From Corallococcus interemptor (lineage in GTDB: Bacteria; Myxococcota; Myxococcia; Myxococcales; Myxococcaceae): a stretch of DNA of 64,000 nucleotides. Position numbers and translations under genes: made by a program. Shown here piece after piece: positions 44,601 through 51,936 of the stretch. Within the stretch, counting starts at the first letter, position 1, and the number at the start of each line of letters is the position of its first letter. The stretch lies in assembly GCF_003668875.1 (NCBI RefSeq), contig NZ_RAWM01000023.1, positions 27,574 through 91,573 on the forward strand, written 5' to 3'. The notes under the pieces are model-generated. The model was not told the origin of the DNA and made no database searches. It saw only the letters and a list, made by a program, of their open reading frames with translations.

Positions 44601-45477
44601 GGCGGATCTGCCGCGAGGCGAAGACGTTGAGCATCTTCGCCAGCTCCGGCACCTCGGGGCCCAGCGCGTCCTCCACGTCCACCAGCGACGCGGCGCCGCC
44701 CACGTACCAGCCGTCCTCCTCGCGGCGGATGGCGCGCAGGGACTCCACGCCCTCGGTGGAGATGAGGAACGGATAGCGGCGGGACTTCTTGGTGATGTCC
44801 ACGCCCAGCTCGGTGGCGCCGGCCACGAGCATCGCCTCCGGGTGCAGGGCGCGCAGCGCGAGCAGGTCCTCCCAGGTGGTGGGGCGCAGGAACAGCCCGT
44901 CGCGCGCCTCGTAGCGCAGGGGCGGGGTGGGGGAGGGCGGCCCCTCCAGGGACACGCCGGGAAGCCCCGGGCCCGCGCCCTTCGCGTCGCGGGTGGCGAG
45001 CGCGTCCAGCATCGCGTCGCGGATGGGGCGGTAGCCCGTACAGCGGCAGATGTTGCCGCAGAGCTGATCCGCGATGGCCTCCGGAGAGCCCGAGTCCTTG
45101 CGGCAGTACGCCTCCACCATGGAGACGACGAAGCCCGGCGTGCAGAAGCCGCACTGCGAGCCGTAGTGCTTCACCATCGCCTGCTGCACGGGGTGCGGCG
45201 CGGCGCGGCTGCCCACGCCCTCCACGGTGACGAGCTCGCGCCCGGCCACCATGGGCAACAGCGCGATGCAGCTGTTGAACGCGCGCAGGCTCTTCTGGCC
45301 GTTCACGTCCCGGTCCACCATGGCCACGGTGCAGGCGCCGCAGTCGCCCTCGGCGCAGCCCTGCTTCGTGCCGGTGAGGCCGCGCGCGCGCAGGTAGTCC
45401 AGCAGGGTGGTGTTGGGCGACGCGTCGTCGACCTGGACGGTCTGTCCGTTGAGCCGGAACTCGAAGGGGGTGCTCAT
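41644..45477 (-). CDS. xdh: Xanthine dehydrogenase, single-chain (2x2Fe-2S, FAD, Mo-cofactor)
   Basis: 1277 residues in one chain, as in eukaryotic XDH; most bacterial enzymes are split into XdhA and XdhB. The N-terminal plant-type ferredoxin has GCAEGDCGAC; the second cluster domain has CGFCTPGF and CRC. The FAD domain (about 190-490) has LVAGATELGVDI and LAGNLVTASPIGD. The molybdopterin part (about 510-1277) has GGGFGGKET, TAFRGFGGPQG and the catalytic Glu in GSKAVGEPP. The Glu and Arg matching bovine Glu802/Arg880 are present, so purine (xanthine/hypoxanthine) oxidation is likely. The start overlaps the xdhC stop by ATGA, so the chaperone is made first. Confidence 0.93.
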   Translation of the reverse strand: MSTPFEFRLNGQTVQVDDASPNTTLLDYLRARGLTGTKQGCAEGDCGACTVAMVDRDVNGQKSLRAFNSCIALLPMVAGRELVTVEGVGSRAAPHPVQQAMVKHYGSQCGFCTPGFVVSMVEAYCRKDSGSPEAIADQLCGNICRCTGYRPIRDAMLDALATRDAKGAGPGLPGVSLEGPPSPTPPLRYEARDGLFLRPTTWEDLLALRALHPEAMLVAGATELGVDITKKSRRYPFLISTEGVESLRAIRREEDGWYVGGAASLVDVEDALGPEVPELAKMLNVFASRQIRHRATLAGNLVTASPIGDTAPVLLALDARLVLASVRGERTVALSDFFLAYRKTALQPDEVVRFVVIPHGPAKDSGLTRHSDSFKVSKRRELDISIVAAGFCIETDAQGIVRTARLGYGGVAATPARAKQTEALLLGHPWNAEAVARVRATLEREFTPLTDLRGSADYRRGLIVSLLEKFASGERSPALDGRPGFALGAPTPTADAGRELRHESALGHVTGSAQYVDDLAQRRPMLTVWPVLSPHAHARILRRDASAALKVPGVVKVLLAEDIPGMNDTGPIRHDEPLLAKDEVLFHAQVVALVVGETPEACREGARQVVVDYEPLPAVLTLAEALKQQSFHTDPHVIRRGDVDSALASSPNRLAGELTMGGQEHFYLETHAAFAEVGEDGDVTVTSSTQHPSEVQAIISHVLHVPRSRVVVKAPRMGGGFGGKETQGNAPAALVALAAVHTGRPVKWMLDRDVDMVVTGKRHPFHAAWEVGFDATGRLLALKADLTSNGGWSLDLSESITDRALFHLDNGYYVPAVRYTGRVAKTHLVSNTAFRGFGGPQGMLVMEDILARIAATLGLAPEAVRQRNLYDGVGDTNTTHYGQELEDNRLPKLWNDLLESSDFAKRRAQVDAFNASSPRIKRGLAITPMKFGISFTATFLNQAGALVHVYRDGSVLLSHGGTEMGQGLHTKIQGVAMRELGLPAELVRVAQTATDKVPNTSATAASSGSDLNGAAVREACIQVRERLAPVAARMLVQLHGQAVSPDALVFEDGRIAAASRPDQGLPFAAVVEEAYRDRVGLSVTGYYRTPGIGYDRALGRGKPFLYFAYGAAVSEVEVDGDTGMKRVLRSDLLEDVGDSLNPGVDRGQVEGGFVQGLGWLTGEELKWDANGRLLTHSASTYAVPAFSDAPIDLRVTLMERAGQQGTIHGSKAVGEPPLMLALSVREALRDAVAAFGAAGGDVDLPSPATHEALFLAIQRRKARSEGLPVPDEAREVA

Positions 45478-46304
45478 TCCCCGGAGGATAGCAGGGGCGC
45501 GGGCGGCGACTCAGCGCCTGCCTGCTGGGCCAGTCCCGGAGTCATCCCATGGTGGAGCTGGAGCAGCCCGGCCGCGATGCTCACGGCCACCTCCTGCGGT
45601 GACTTTCCACCGATGGGCAGCCCCATGGGGCACTGGACCCGGCCCACCTGAAGGGCGGGCAGCCCCTTCGCCTCCAGCCGCTGCCGGAAGCGCGCCCACT
45701 TCGTGTCACTGCCAATGAGGCCGATGTAGCGGGCCGGCTTCTGGATGGCGAACTCGATGATGTCCTGGTCCACGTCGTGGCGGTGCGTCATCACGGCCAC
45801 GTAGGTGCGCGCCTCGTCCCACACGGCGCTCGACGCGAAGTCGTCCCAGGCCTCCTCGTGGCGCACCACTCCGGAGGGCACCTGCGGGGACTGGACCCAC
45901 TCGGCGCGCTCGTCCACCAGGTGGATGCGGAACGGGGTGCCCTCCAGGATGCGGCACAGCGCCTGGCCCACGTGGCCGGCGCCGAAGAGGTACAGCTGGG
46001 GCCCGTGGTTGACGGGCTCGACGAAGACGTCCACGACCCCTCCACAGCACTGGCCCAGCTTCGGGCCCAGCGGATAGCGGAACGTGCGCGCCTCGCCCCG
46101 GGCCAGACAGGCCCGGGCGTCCTGGAGCACCAGCTGCTCCAGGTGGCCGCCGCCGATGGTGCCGTGGAACGTGCCGTCCGCGCGCACCAGCAGCTTCGCG
46201 CCGGGGGACGCGGGCGTGCTGCCCTTGCACTCCGTCACCGTCACCACGGCGAACGGCGTGTCGCCTCGTGCCCATTCCGCCAGCTGGTGAACCCAGTTCC
46301 ACAT
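45474..46304 (-). CDS. xdhC: XdhC, molybdenum cofactor insertion chaperone
   Basis: 276 residues. The N-terminal XdhC/CoxI domain has CKGSTPASPGAKLLV and GTIGGGHLEQ; then comes a CCGG segment, and the C-terminal Rossmann domain has LFGAGHVGQALC. XdhC binds Mo-cofactor and delivers the sulfurated form to the dehydrogenase encoded immediately downstream. Start MWNWVHQL was chosen because it begins the conserved domain; the longer open frame upstream is Arg/Gly-rich with no family resemblance. The ribosome site is weak. Confidence 0.92.
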   Translation of the reverse strand: MWNWVHQLAEWARGDTPFAVVTVTECKGSTPASPGAKLLVRADGTFHGTIGGGHLEQLVLQDARACLARGEARTFRYPLGPKLGQCCGGVVDVFVEPVNHGPQLYLFGAGHVGQALCRILEGTPFRIHLVDERAEWVQSPQVPSGVVRHEEAWDDFASSAVWDEARTYVAVMTHRHDVDQDIIEFAIQKPARYIGLIGSDTKWARFRQRLEAKGLPALQVGRVQCPMGLPIGGKSPQEVAVSIAAGLLQLHHGMTPGLAQQAGAESPPAPLLSSGE

Positions 46305-46459
46305 GCCGCCGGTGAGTCTGCCACGGCCGCCGGGCCGGTGGCGCCCCCATGGTCGCCTGGGTCGGGGACGGGCAAGCAGGCGCCCATTGCCGGGCCGGGA
46401 AGGCACACCACCTTTTGCGCCAGACGATTTCAACCCATCCGACTCAAGGAGATGCCGTC

Positions 46460-46903
46460 ATGGCCAATGCCGCCGCTGAACTCGAGACGCTGAACTCCTT
46501 CCTGCGGGGTGAGATCTCCGCCGTGGAGACCTACCGGCTCGCCTCGAAGCACATCGAGACCGAGGTCGCGAAGACGGAGGTGGAGGCCTGCCTCCACGAC
46601 CATGAGAAGCGCGTCGAGGCCCTGAAGGAACGCATCGAGAAGCTGGGAGGAAAGCCCGCGGAGGGCTCCGGTCCCTGGGGCCTCTTCGCCAAGGCCGTCC
46701 AGGCCGGCGCGGACCTGCTGGGGGAGAAGCGCGCCATCGACGCGCTGGAGGAGGGCGAGGACCACGGCCTGAAGGACTACAACCGGGACGTGGACAAGCT
46801 GCACGGCGAGGCGCGCACCTTCGTGCGTCAGCAGCTCTTGCCCTCGCAGAAGCAGACGCACGCGCGGCTCAGCGCGCTGAAGAAGAACCCGACCCTGCAC
46901 TGA
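46460..46903 (+). CDS. DUF2383 / PA2169-type four-helix bundle protein
   Basis: 147 residues, entirely helical and ferritin-like in layout. It starts LETLNSFLRGEISAVETYRLA, typical of PA2169-family proteins, with Glu/His-containing helices (EVEACLHDHEKRVEALKERI, DYNRDVDKLHGEAR) that could bind metal. Members are often stress-induced; the function is unknown. AAGGAG lies 8 bases before the ATG. The gene stands alone, divergent from xdhC and followed by a hairpin terminator. Confidence 0.85.
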   Translation: MANAAAELETLNSFLRGEISAVETYRLASKHIETEVAKTEVEACLHDHEKRVEALKERIEKLGGKPAEGSGPWGLFAKAVQAGADLLGEKRAIDALEEGEDHGLKDYNRDVDKLHGEARTFVRQQLLPSQKQTHARLSALKKNPTLH

Positions 46904-46921
46904 GCTGAGCAGAAGGTTCGC

Positions 46922-46949
46922 GCGGTGCCCCATCCCGCTGGGGCACCGC
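46922..46949 (+). terminator. Hairpin terminator after the DUF2383 gene
   Basis: A perfect 10-bp stem (GCGGTGCCCC / GGGGCACCGC) with an 8-base loop starts 18 bases after the stop codon and is followed by TCTGT. There is no long T-tract, as is common in this GC range. Confidence 0.65.
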
Positions 46950-47153
46950 TCTGTACCCCCTCGCGCGAATCCCTCACGCCGAAGGTGAGCCCCTTCATCG
47001 AACAGGTTGTCCGGGCACGGGCCTGACTGGCGGTGAAGGGTTGGCCACCGGGTGATGCATCGCACGCCCCCGCATCCAGTCCTGGAGGCGTCCGGGGGCG
47101 TGCGATATTCGGAAGGAGGCGACTTCCACCGGCGAGCGAGGGCGAAGAAGCAC

Positions 47154-47993
47154 ATGGGGCGTGAGCACTCGGGACCGGGGCCGACAGAGCCCGGGACCGT
47201 CACCGACAGCGAGAACGCGAGGCCCCAGGCCTCCCGCTTGTCCGACGTGCGCGCCGACGACGGTGGCCCCACGTCCGCTCCCTCCCCGACGACCGCCGAC
47301 ACCAGCTACGCCGCGGGGGCCCTGGGCACCGGCGTGGAGGTGCTCTTCACCACCTCCGAGCGCGCCCTGCAGTGGGCCTGGCGCGTGCTCCAGCTCGCAC
47401 GCGGTGTGGTGGAGCTCACGCCGCGGGGTGACACGTTCATCCGTGAGGCCCGCGCCAGCGTGGTGGACTTCCTGGACCACATCCCGCCGCACGTGCGCCG
47501 CAGCGTCGAGGAGGTCCACGTCTTCTGCAACCTGTGGCAGGCCGTGGGCGTGCGCCTGCGCCGCCGGGGCGGCTTCCCCTCGGGGGATGACGCGGCCTGG
47601 CGCCAGCTCAGCGAGGACGTGGAGTTGCTCCTGCGCGCCGCGCAGGCCCGGCTGGGCACCGCCGCCGCGCTGGAGCAGGGGCTGCTCAAGGACCTGGGCC
47701 GCCTGCGAGAGCTGGCCCTTTCCTGCGGCGACAGCGCCAACGAAGTCACCGTGGGCATGGAGGTGTTTACCCGCTGCATCGCGGAGCTGATGGCCGTGGC
47801 CAGCGCCGTGCGCCGCGCGTGGGAGGCCGCCGCCCATGAGCTGGAGGAGTCCGCCGCGTGGCTGCGCGCGGGCGACCCGGCCTTCAGCGCGTGGCTGGCG
47901 GAGCACCTGGTCGCCGCCGAGCCCGCGTGGGAGCGGACCCAGAAGATCGCCCGCTGGCTGCGGGACGTGGGCGCCTTCGCGGGCCAGCCGTGA
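47154..47993 (+). CDS. Uncharacterised helical protein
   Basis: 279 residues from ATG; a GTG 34 codons upstream (47052) would extend it. Residues 1-45 are low-complexity (Pro/Ser/Thr-rich). The rest is predicted helical with repeated Leu/Ala/Arg heptad-like stretches (ALQWAWRVLQLARGVVEL, VELLLRAAQARLG, ELMAVASAVRRAWEAAAHELEE). No signal peptide, catalytic motif or domain is recognised. It ends 9 bases before the end of the convergent Cys-rich protein gene. Coding is supported by sustained codon bias and a long uninterrupted frame; function unknown. Confidence 0.65.
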   Translation: MGREHSGPGPTEPGTVTDSENARPQASRLSDVRADDGGPTSAPSPTTADTSYAAGALGTGVEVLFTTSERALQWAWRVLQLARGVVELTPRGDTFIREARASVVDFLDHIPPHVRRSVEEVHVFCNLWQAVGVRLRRRGGFPSGDDAAWRQLSEDVELLLRAAQARLGTAAALEQGLLKDLGRLRELALSCGDSANEVTVGMEVFTRCIAELMAVASAVRRAWEAAAHELEESAAWLRAGDPAFSAWLAEHLVAAEPAWERTQKIARWLRDVGAFAGQP

Positions 47994-48002
47994 CAGCGGG
48001 CC

Positions 48003-49097
48003 TCAGGGCTCGATGAGGATGCGGTGCCGGTACAGCTCCAGGAGGATGTCCGGATCCAGGTCCGCCTGCTTGTGGTCGCGCAGGTGCTGGCGGACGGCGT
48101 CCACGGGCTTCTGGCCGGTGAACTCCACCAGCAGCGCGTAGGCCTCACCCGGCAGCGCCACCGCGTCGTATTCGCTGTACGAACCCAGCGCCACGCTGCC
48201 GTCCGGCAGCCACTTCACCGTCGCGTCCGGGTTGAAGCGCAGCACGCGCGGCAGCGTGGGCGCGGTGGCGTGCGTGTGCAGCTTCTCCAGCACCTTCTGC
48301 TCGATGGTGCCATCCAGGCCCAGCATCCGCTCCAGCCCGTCCCGGGTCACCGTGCGCACGGCGTCGTAGCACGCGCGGTAGAAGTCCTTCTCCATCCCGG
48401 CGTAGCCCTTCCAGAGCGCGGCGTACGCCTTCGCCGGAGGGGCCGCGTCGTCCAGGTCCTCCACGGACAGGGGGACGGTGGCCACCTCCGCCTTGTCGCG
48501 GCCGTCCAGGAGGAACTCCGGCATGAGCTGGAGCAGCGCGTGGCGTGACAGCTGGAACTCCGCCAGTGTCAGGTACGTCTTGAGCGACATCCAGAAGCGC
48601 TGGCCGTCCCGGCCCGCCACGTACTTGCAGAAGAACGTGGAGCAGACGGACTCGCGGTACGCCCAGATGGTGCAGCCGCCCGTCTCCAGCGCGTAGTACG
48701 GGCAGCGCAGCGACGACGCCTTGCCGAAGAACTGGTGCGCGTTCTTGTACAGGTGGTTGAACTTCGCCGGCGGCTTCACCCACTGCGGGCTCACGCCGAT
48801 GCGGCTGTCGATCTTCGCCTCGATGCGCCGGCGCCCCTCCGCCATCTGCGCCGAGTCATCCGACAGGAGCGCGCCCACCAGGTAGTTGGGCAGCCGGGGC
48901 TGGTACGTGCAGCACTTGGTGTCCGGCCGGAACAGGTGCTCCACGCCGTCCACCGAGTCCACCGTGGCCTGCGCGGAGGCGCGGCTCATGGCGCAGTTGG
49001 AGCAGGTGGCCTTCGTCTCCGTGGGCGCGTCCTTCGTGAAGAAGGCCGGCAGGAGGTCCTGGTAGAGGGCGGGCAGCGTCGAAAGGATGGAGGACAT
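48003..49097 (-). CDS. Cys-rich YkgJ-like protein with a carrier/PqqD-like tail
   Basis: 364 residues, cytoplasmic. The first 170 residues contain a set of Cys: CSNC, KCCTYQPRLPNYLVG, RCPYY, GGCTIW and CSTFFC, an arrangement like zinc/iron-binding YkgJ-type proteins. The C-terminal 75 residues (LPDGSVALGSYSEYDAVALPGEAYALLVEF...) resemble a small winged PqqD-like fold. Function not known. It lies 9 bases after the DUF2378 gene and is probably co-transcribed with it; no clear ribosome site, so translation may be coupled. Confidence 0.7.
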   Translation of the reverse strand: MSSILSTLPALYQDLLPAFFTKDAPTETKATCSNCAMSRASAQATVDSVDGVEHLFRPDTKCCTYQPRLPNYLVGALLSDDSAQMAEGRRRIEAKIDSRIGVSPQWVKPPAKFNHLYKNAHQFFGKASSLRCPYYALETGGCTIWAYRESVCSTFFCKYVAGRDGQRFWMSLKTYLTLAEFQLSRHALLQLMPEFLLDGRDKAEVATVPLSVEDLDDAAPPAKAYAALWKGYAGMEKDFYRACYDAVRTVTRDGLERMLGLDGTIEQKVLEKLHTHATAPTLPRVLRFNPDATVKWLPDGSVALGSYSEYDAVALPGEAYALLVEFTGQKPVDAVRQHLRDHKQADLDPDILLELYRHRILIEP

Positions 49098-49106
49098 GAA
49101 GGGCAG

Positions 49107-49664
49107 TCAGGAGGACCGGTCGGCCCACTCCAGGTGATAGGTGGCGGACTCGGGCGAGTGGCGGGTGCGGTGCAGGGTGAAGCCCTGGACGCCCACGCGC
49201 AACATCCCTTCCTCCAGCACGCCATCCACGAAGCCCTCCAGCGCCTCCGGTTCGTTGAACCAGAGGTCCGCCTGGCTGGGGCCCAGCACGGTGAGCCGCG
49301 TCTCCGTGTAGTTGTTACCGCTGCGGAAGTTGTGCTGCATCCGCTCCAGCGAACGCATGGGGCCCACCACGCGGGCCAGCGTGAGGACCGCGCCGCCCAC
49401 CAGCGTCTGCGCGTAGCCCTCCACCATCCGCCGCCCCATCAGGCGCCGGCCCTGCTCCACCGGCTGGTCCGGGTGGAGCGTGCGCGCCGTGTCCGCCAGG
49501 CAGTCCACCCAGACGGCCAGGGGGTACGCGGCGAGCAGCGGGGCATGGAGGTTCATCCCCCGGGCGCGCAGCCGCTCCACCAGTTCCGGCGTCAGGGAGG
49601 GGGCCAGCACCTTGCGGTACAGGCTGTCCACGCTGCTGCTGAAGATGACGCGCTCGTCCCTCAT
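49107..49664 (-). CDS. DUF2378 (TIGR02265) Myxococcales-restricted protein
   Basis: 185 residues with the family pattern: IFSSSVDSLYRKVL at the start, LAAYPLAVWVDCL, LGRRMVEGYAQT-type helix (here MGRRMVEGYAQTLVGGAVL) and an ETRL...LWFNEP segment. The family occurs in many copies in myxobacterial genomes and has no known function. Useful here mainly as a taxonomic marker. Precedes the Cys-rich protein gene on the same strand. Confidence 0.85.
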   Translation of the reverse strand: MRDERVIFSSSVDSLYRKVLAPSLTPELVERLRARGMNLHAPLLAAYPLAVWVDCLADTARTLHPDQPVEQGRRLMGRRMVEGYAQTLVGGAVLTLARVVGPMRSLERMQHNFRSGNNYTETRLTVLGPSQADLWFNEPEALEGFVDGVLEEGMLRVGVQGFTLHRTRHSPESATYHLEWADRSS

Positions 49665-49795
49665 GGCCCTCTGCCTTGCCGGAGCCCCCAGCGGCCCCAG
49701 GCGCGCATTCTTCGCCCAGGGCCCGGGAGGAGGCCAGCCCCCCGGCGCGCCCCCTCACCGCGGGTGCGCGCGGTGAGGGCAGGCAGCCAGGTTCC

Positions 49796-51688
49796 TCAGT
49801 AGGCCACGGAGAGGCTCACGCCGCTGTAGGCGGTGAAGCCCCGGAGCATGATCCACTGCCGGCCGGCGGCGGGTCTTGCCACCAGGTTGCACGTCTCGTT
49901 GTTGCCGGACTTGTAGGGACGGCAGTCGTACTGCTGCGTCGTGGGCGGCAGGTCGAAGCGCGTGTAGAGGTCCACGTCCCCGGTGCCGCTGGAGATGGAC
50001 ACCGTGGAGGGCGTGTTCACCGGCACGTCGAAGCAGTAGTACTGCTGCGACGAGGCGTTGCCGGAGATGAGCGGCACCGTGGTGTTGTTGGGCAGCAGTG
50101 CGCAGGACGGCGTTGTCGTGGGGATGCCCACGCCCACCGCGCTCCATGCCGCATCCACCGCGTCCTGGACGGCGGTGCCGTAGCCCAGAATCTGCGCCGC
50201 CGCTCGCGTCGCCGTCCTGGCCGCGTAGAGGTTGGTGTTGCGGGTGAAGAGGTTCAGGTTGGCGTACCAGAAGATGTGCGCCGCGGCCTCCACGCCGATG
50301 GCCGGCACGTTCACCAGCGTCTTTCCTCGCGGGTGCACGCCGCCGGTGGCCATCAGCTTGAACGCCAGGTTGGCCACGCCAGAGGCGTAGTGCACGTCGG
50401 TGCCGCTGTTCAGGTCCGGGGCGTAGTCCACGGAGGCGCCATCCGCCGCGGGGTCGTTCATGTAGCGCAGGGCGTCCCCGGACGTGCCGGGGGTCCAGGC
50501 CGTCTCGGCGATGTGCCACACGGACGTCGCGGTGCTCCAGGTGCCCGAGGCCCAGCTGCCGCAGGTGGCGGCGTAGATGTCCGACAGCGATTCGGTGAGC
50601 GCGCCGGACTCGCCGCTGTAGATGAGGTCGGACGTGGTCTCGGTGACGCCGTGCATGAACTCGTGCACGACGATGTCCGGGTCCTCGCACGGCTGTCCCA
50701 GCTGGGGCAGGCTGCCGTCGCCGCAGACCAGCTTCGCGCCGTCGAAGTACGCGTTCGCGTAGCGGGTGCCGTAGTGCACCTGCGCCAGCAGCTGGCCGCC
50801 CGTGCCGTTGTACGAGTCCCAGCTGAAGTTCGCCTGGAAGCAGTCGTGGAAGAGGCCCATGTTGTCGTACGTCTTGTCGATGGCCGTGTCGCCGGTGGCC
50901 ACCTGGCCTTCAATCCGGCACGTGCCGTTGTTGGGGCCGCCCACCGAGCACACCTTGCGGTTGCGCACGGCGTGGATCTCCGGCGCGCGCAGCACCTCCT
51001 GGCCGTCCGCCGCGCTCACGTAGACGCGGTCGCGCAGGGGCATGCCGTCCGCGTCCTGGCCGGACACCACCACCTCGAAGGCGCGGACCAGGGATGCCTC
51101 CGGCGTCGGCCGGACGAAGACCTCGCGGGGTGCTCCCGCGCGGCTGCCCGCCGGGGACCCCGCCAGCGCCGCCTCGCTCGCGGCCTCCGGAGCGATGCGG
51201 GCGGGGGCCGGAAGGGGTTCGCCGTCGCGCGCGGTGCCGTTCACCGCGAACACCTGTCCCCGCGCATCCAGGTGGAGGATGAGCTCCTCGTTCACCACCG
51301 GCAGGCCGCCCTTGGTCTGCGTGTAGCGCAGGTGCGTATTGCCCAGCGCATCCGTGTGGATGCGCTTGGGCACCAGGTCCTTCGCCGTCAGCCGGAAGGC
51401 GGGCAGCACCCGCCGCAGGGTGGGCTCCAGGAGCGCGTGCGCCTGCCAGGCACTGGCACCGGAGAGGGGCCGTCCCGTCGTGCCCAGCACGCCCTGGATG
51501 AACTGGGGCACGCCGTCCGCGTGCACGCCCCGCACCTCCGCGCCAGACAGGGCGCTCAAGGCCGACTGCAGGTCTCCTGCGCGGGTTTCGGAAGGGGCGG
51601 AAGGCGCCTCGGCTTCAGGACCTCCCACTCCACATGCGGACAGCGTGAACGTCAGGCCGGCGAGGAGCCAGCGGTTCTTTCGCGTCAT
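49796..51688 (-). CDS. Secreted M4 (thermolysin-like) metalloprotease with PPC domain
   Basis: 630 residues. Lipoprotein signal (lipobox LSAC, Cys19); propeptide to about residue 235, including a FTP/PepSY-like part; catalytic domain about 240-530 with HEFMH (342-346), the third zinc ligand Glu366 in ALTESLSD, and the His motif DVHYASGVANLAF. Residues about 545-630 form a PPC domain (YYCFDVPVNT...GDVDLYTRF), often removed after secretion. Likely a predatory or nutritional exoprotease. Start MTRKNRW was chosen because it gives a clean signal peptide. Divergent from purL across 248 bases in which I see no clear promoter. Confidence 0.92.
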   Translation of the reverse strand: MTRKNRWLLAGLTFTLSACGVGGPEAEAPSAPSETRAGDLQSALSALSGAEVRGVHADGVPQFIQGVLGTTGRPLSGASAWQAHALLEPTLRRVLPAFRLTAKDLVPKRIHTDALGNTHLRYTQTKGGLPVVNEELILHLDARGQVFAVNGTARDGEPLPAPARIAPEAASEAALAGSPAGSRAGAPREVFVRPTPEASLVRAFEVVVSGQDADGMPLRDRVYVSAADGQEVLRAPEIHAVRNRKVCSVGGPNNGTCRIEGQVATGDTAIDKTYDNMGLFHDCFQANFSWDSYNGTGGQLLAQVHYGTRYANAYFDGAKLVCGDGSLPQLGQPCEDPDIVVHEFMHGVTETTSDLIYSGESGALTESLSDIYAATCGSWASGTWSTATSVWHIAETAWTPGTSGDALRYMNDPAADGASVDYAPDLNSGTDVHYASGVANLAFKLMATGGVHPRGKTLVNVPAIGVEAAAHIFWYANLNLFTRNTNLYAARTATRAAAQILGYGTAVQDAVDAAWSAVGVGIPTTTPSCALLPNNTTVPLISGNASSQQYYCFDVPVNTPSTVSISSGTGDVDLYTRFDLPPTTQQYDCRPYKSGNNETCNLVARPAAGRQWIMLRGFTAYSGVSLSVAY

Positions 51689-51936
51689 GACATGCCCCCA
51701 GTGTGACGAAACGGGTCTGTGAAGCCTGGCGAGCAAATCATGGAGCACTGACTGTCAGGTTAATTCTTGTATGACCCGGAGTGTTGGCTGGGGAGAGCAG
51801 GGCCCACGTCAGCGGCGGTTCACCCACCCGGGTGCTGTCCGGGCGTCCGGGCACGAACTCCAACCGTTGTGACGCGGGGCGCGGTGATAAGGACGGCCCC
51901 GCTGTTACCTCCCGTCACCCGTTCGCAAGGACCTTC

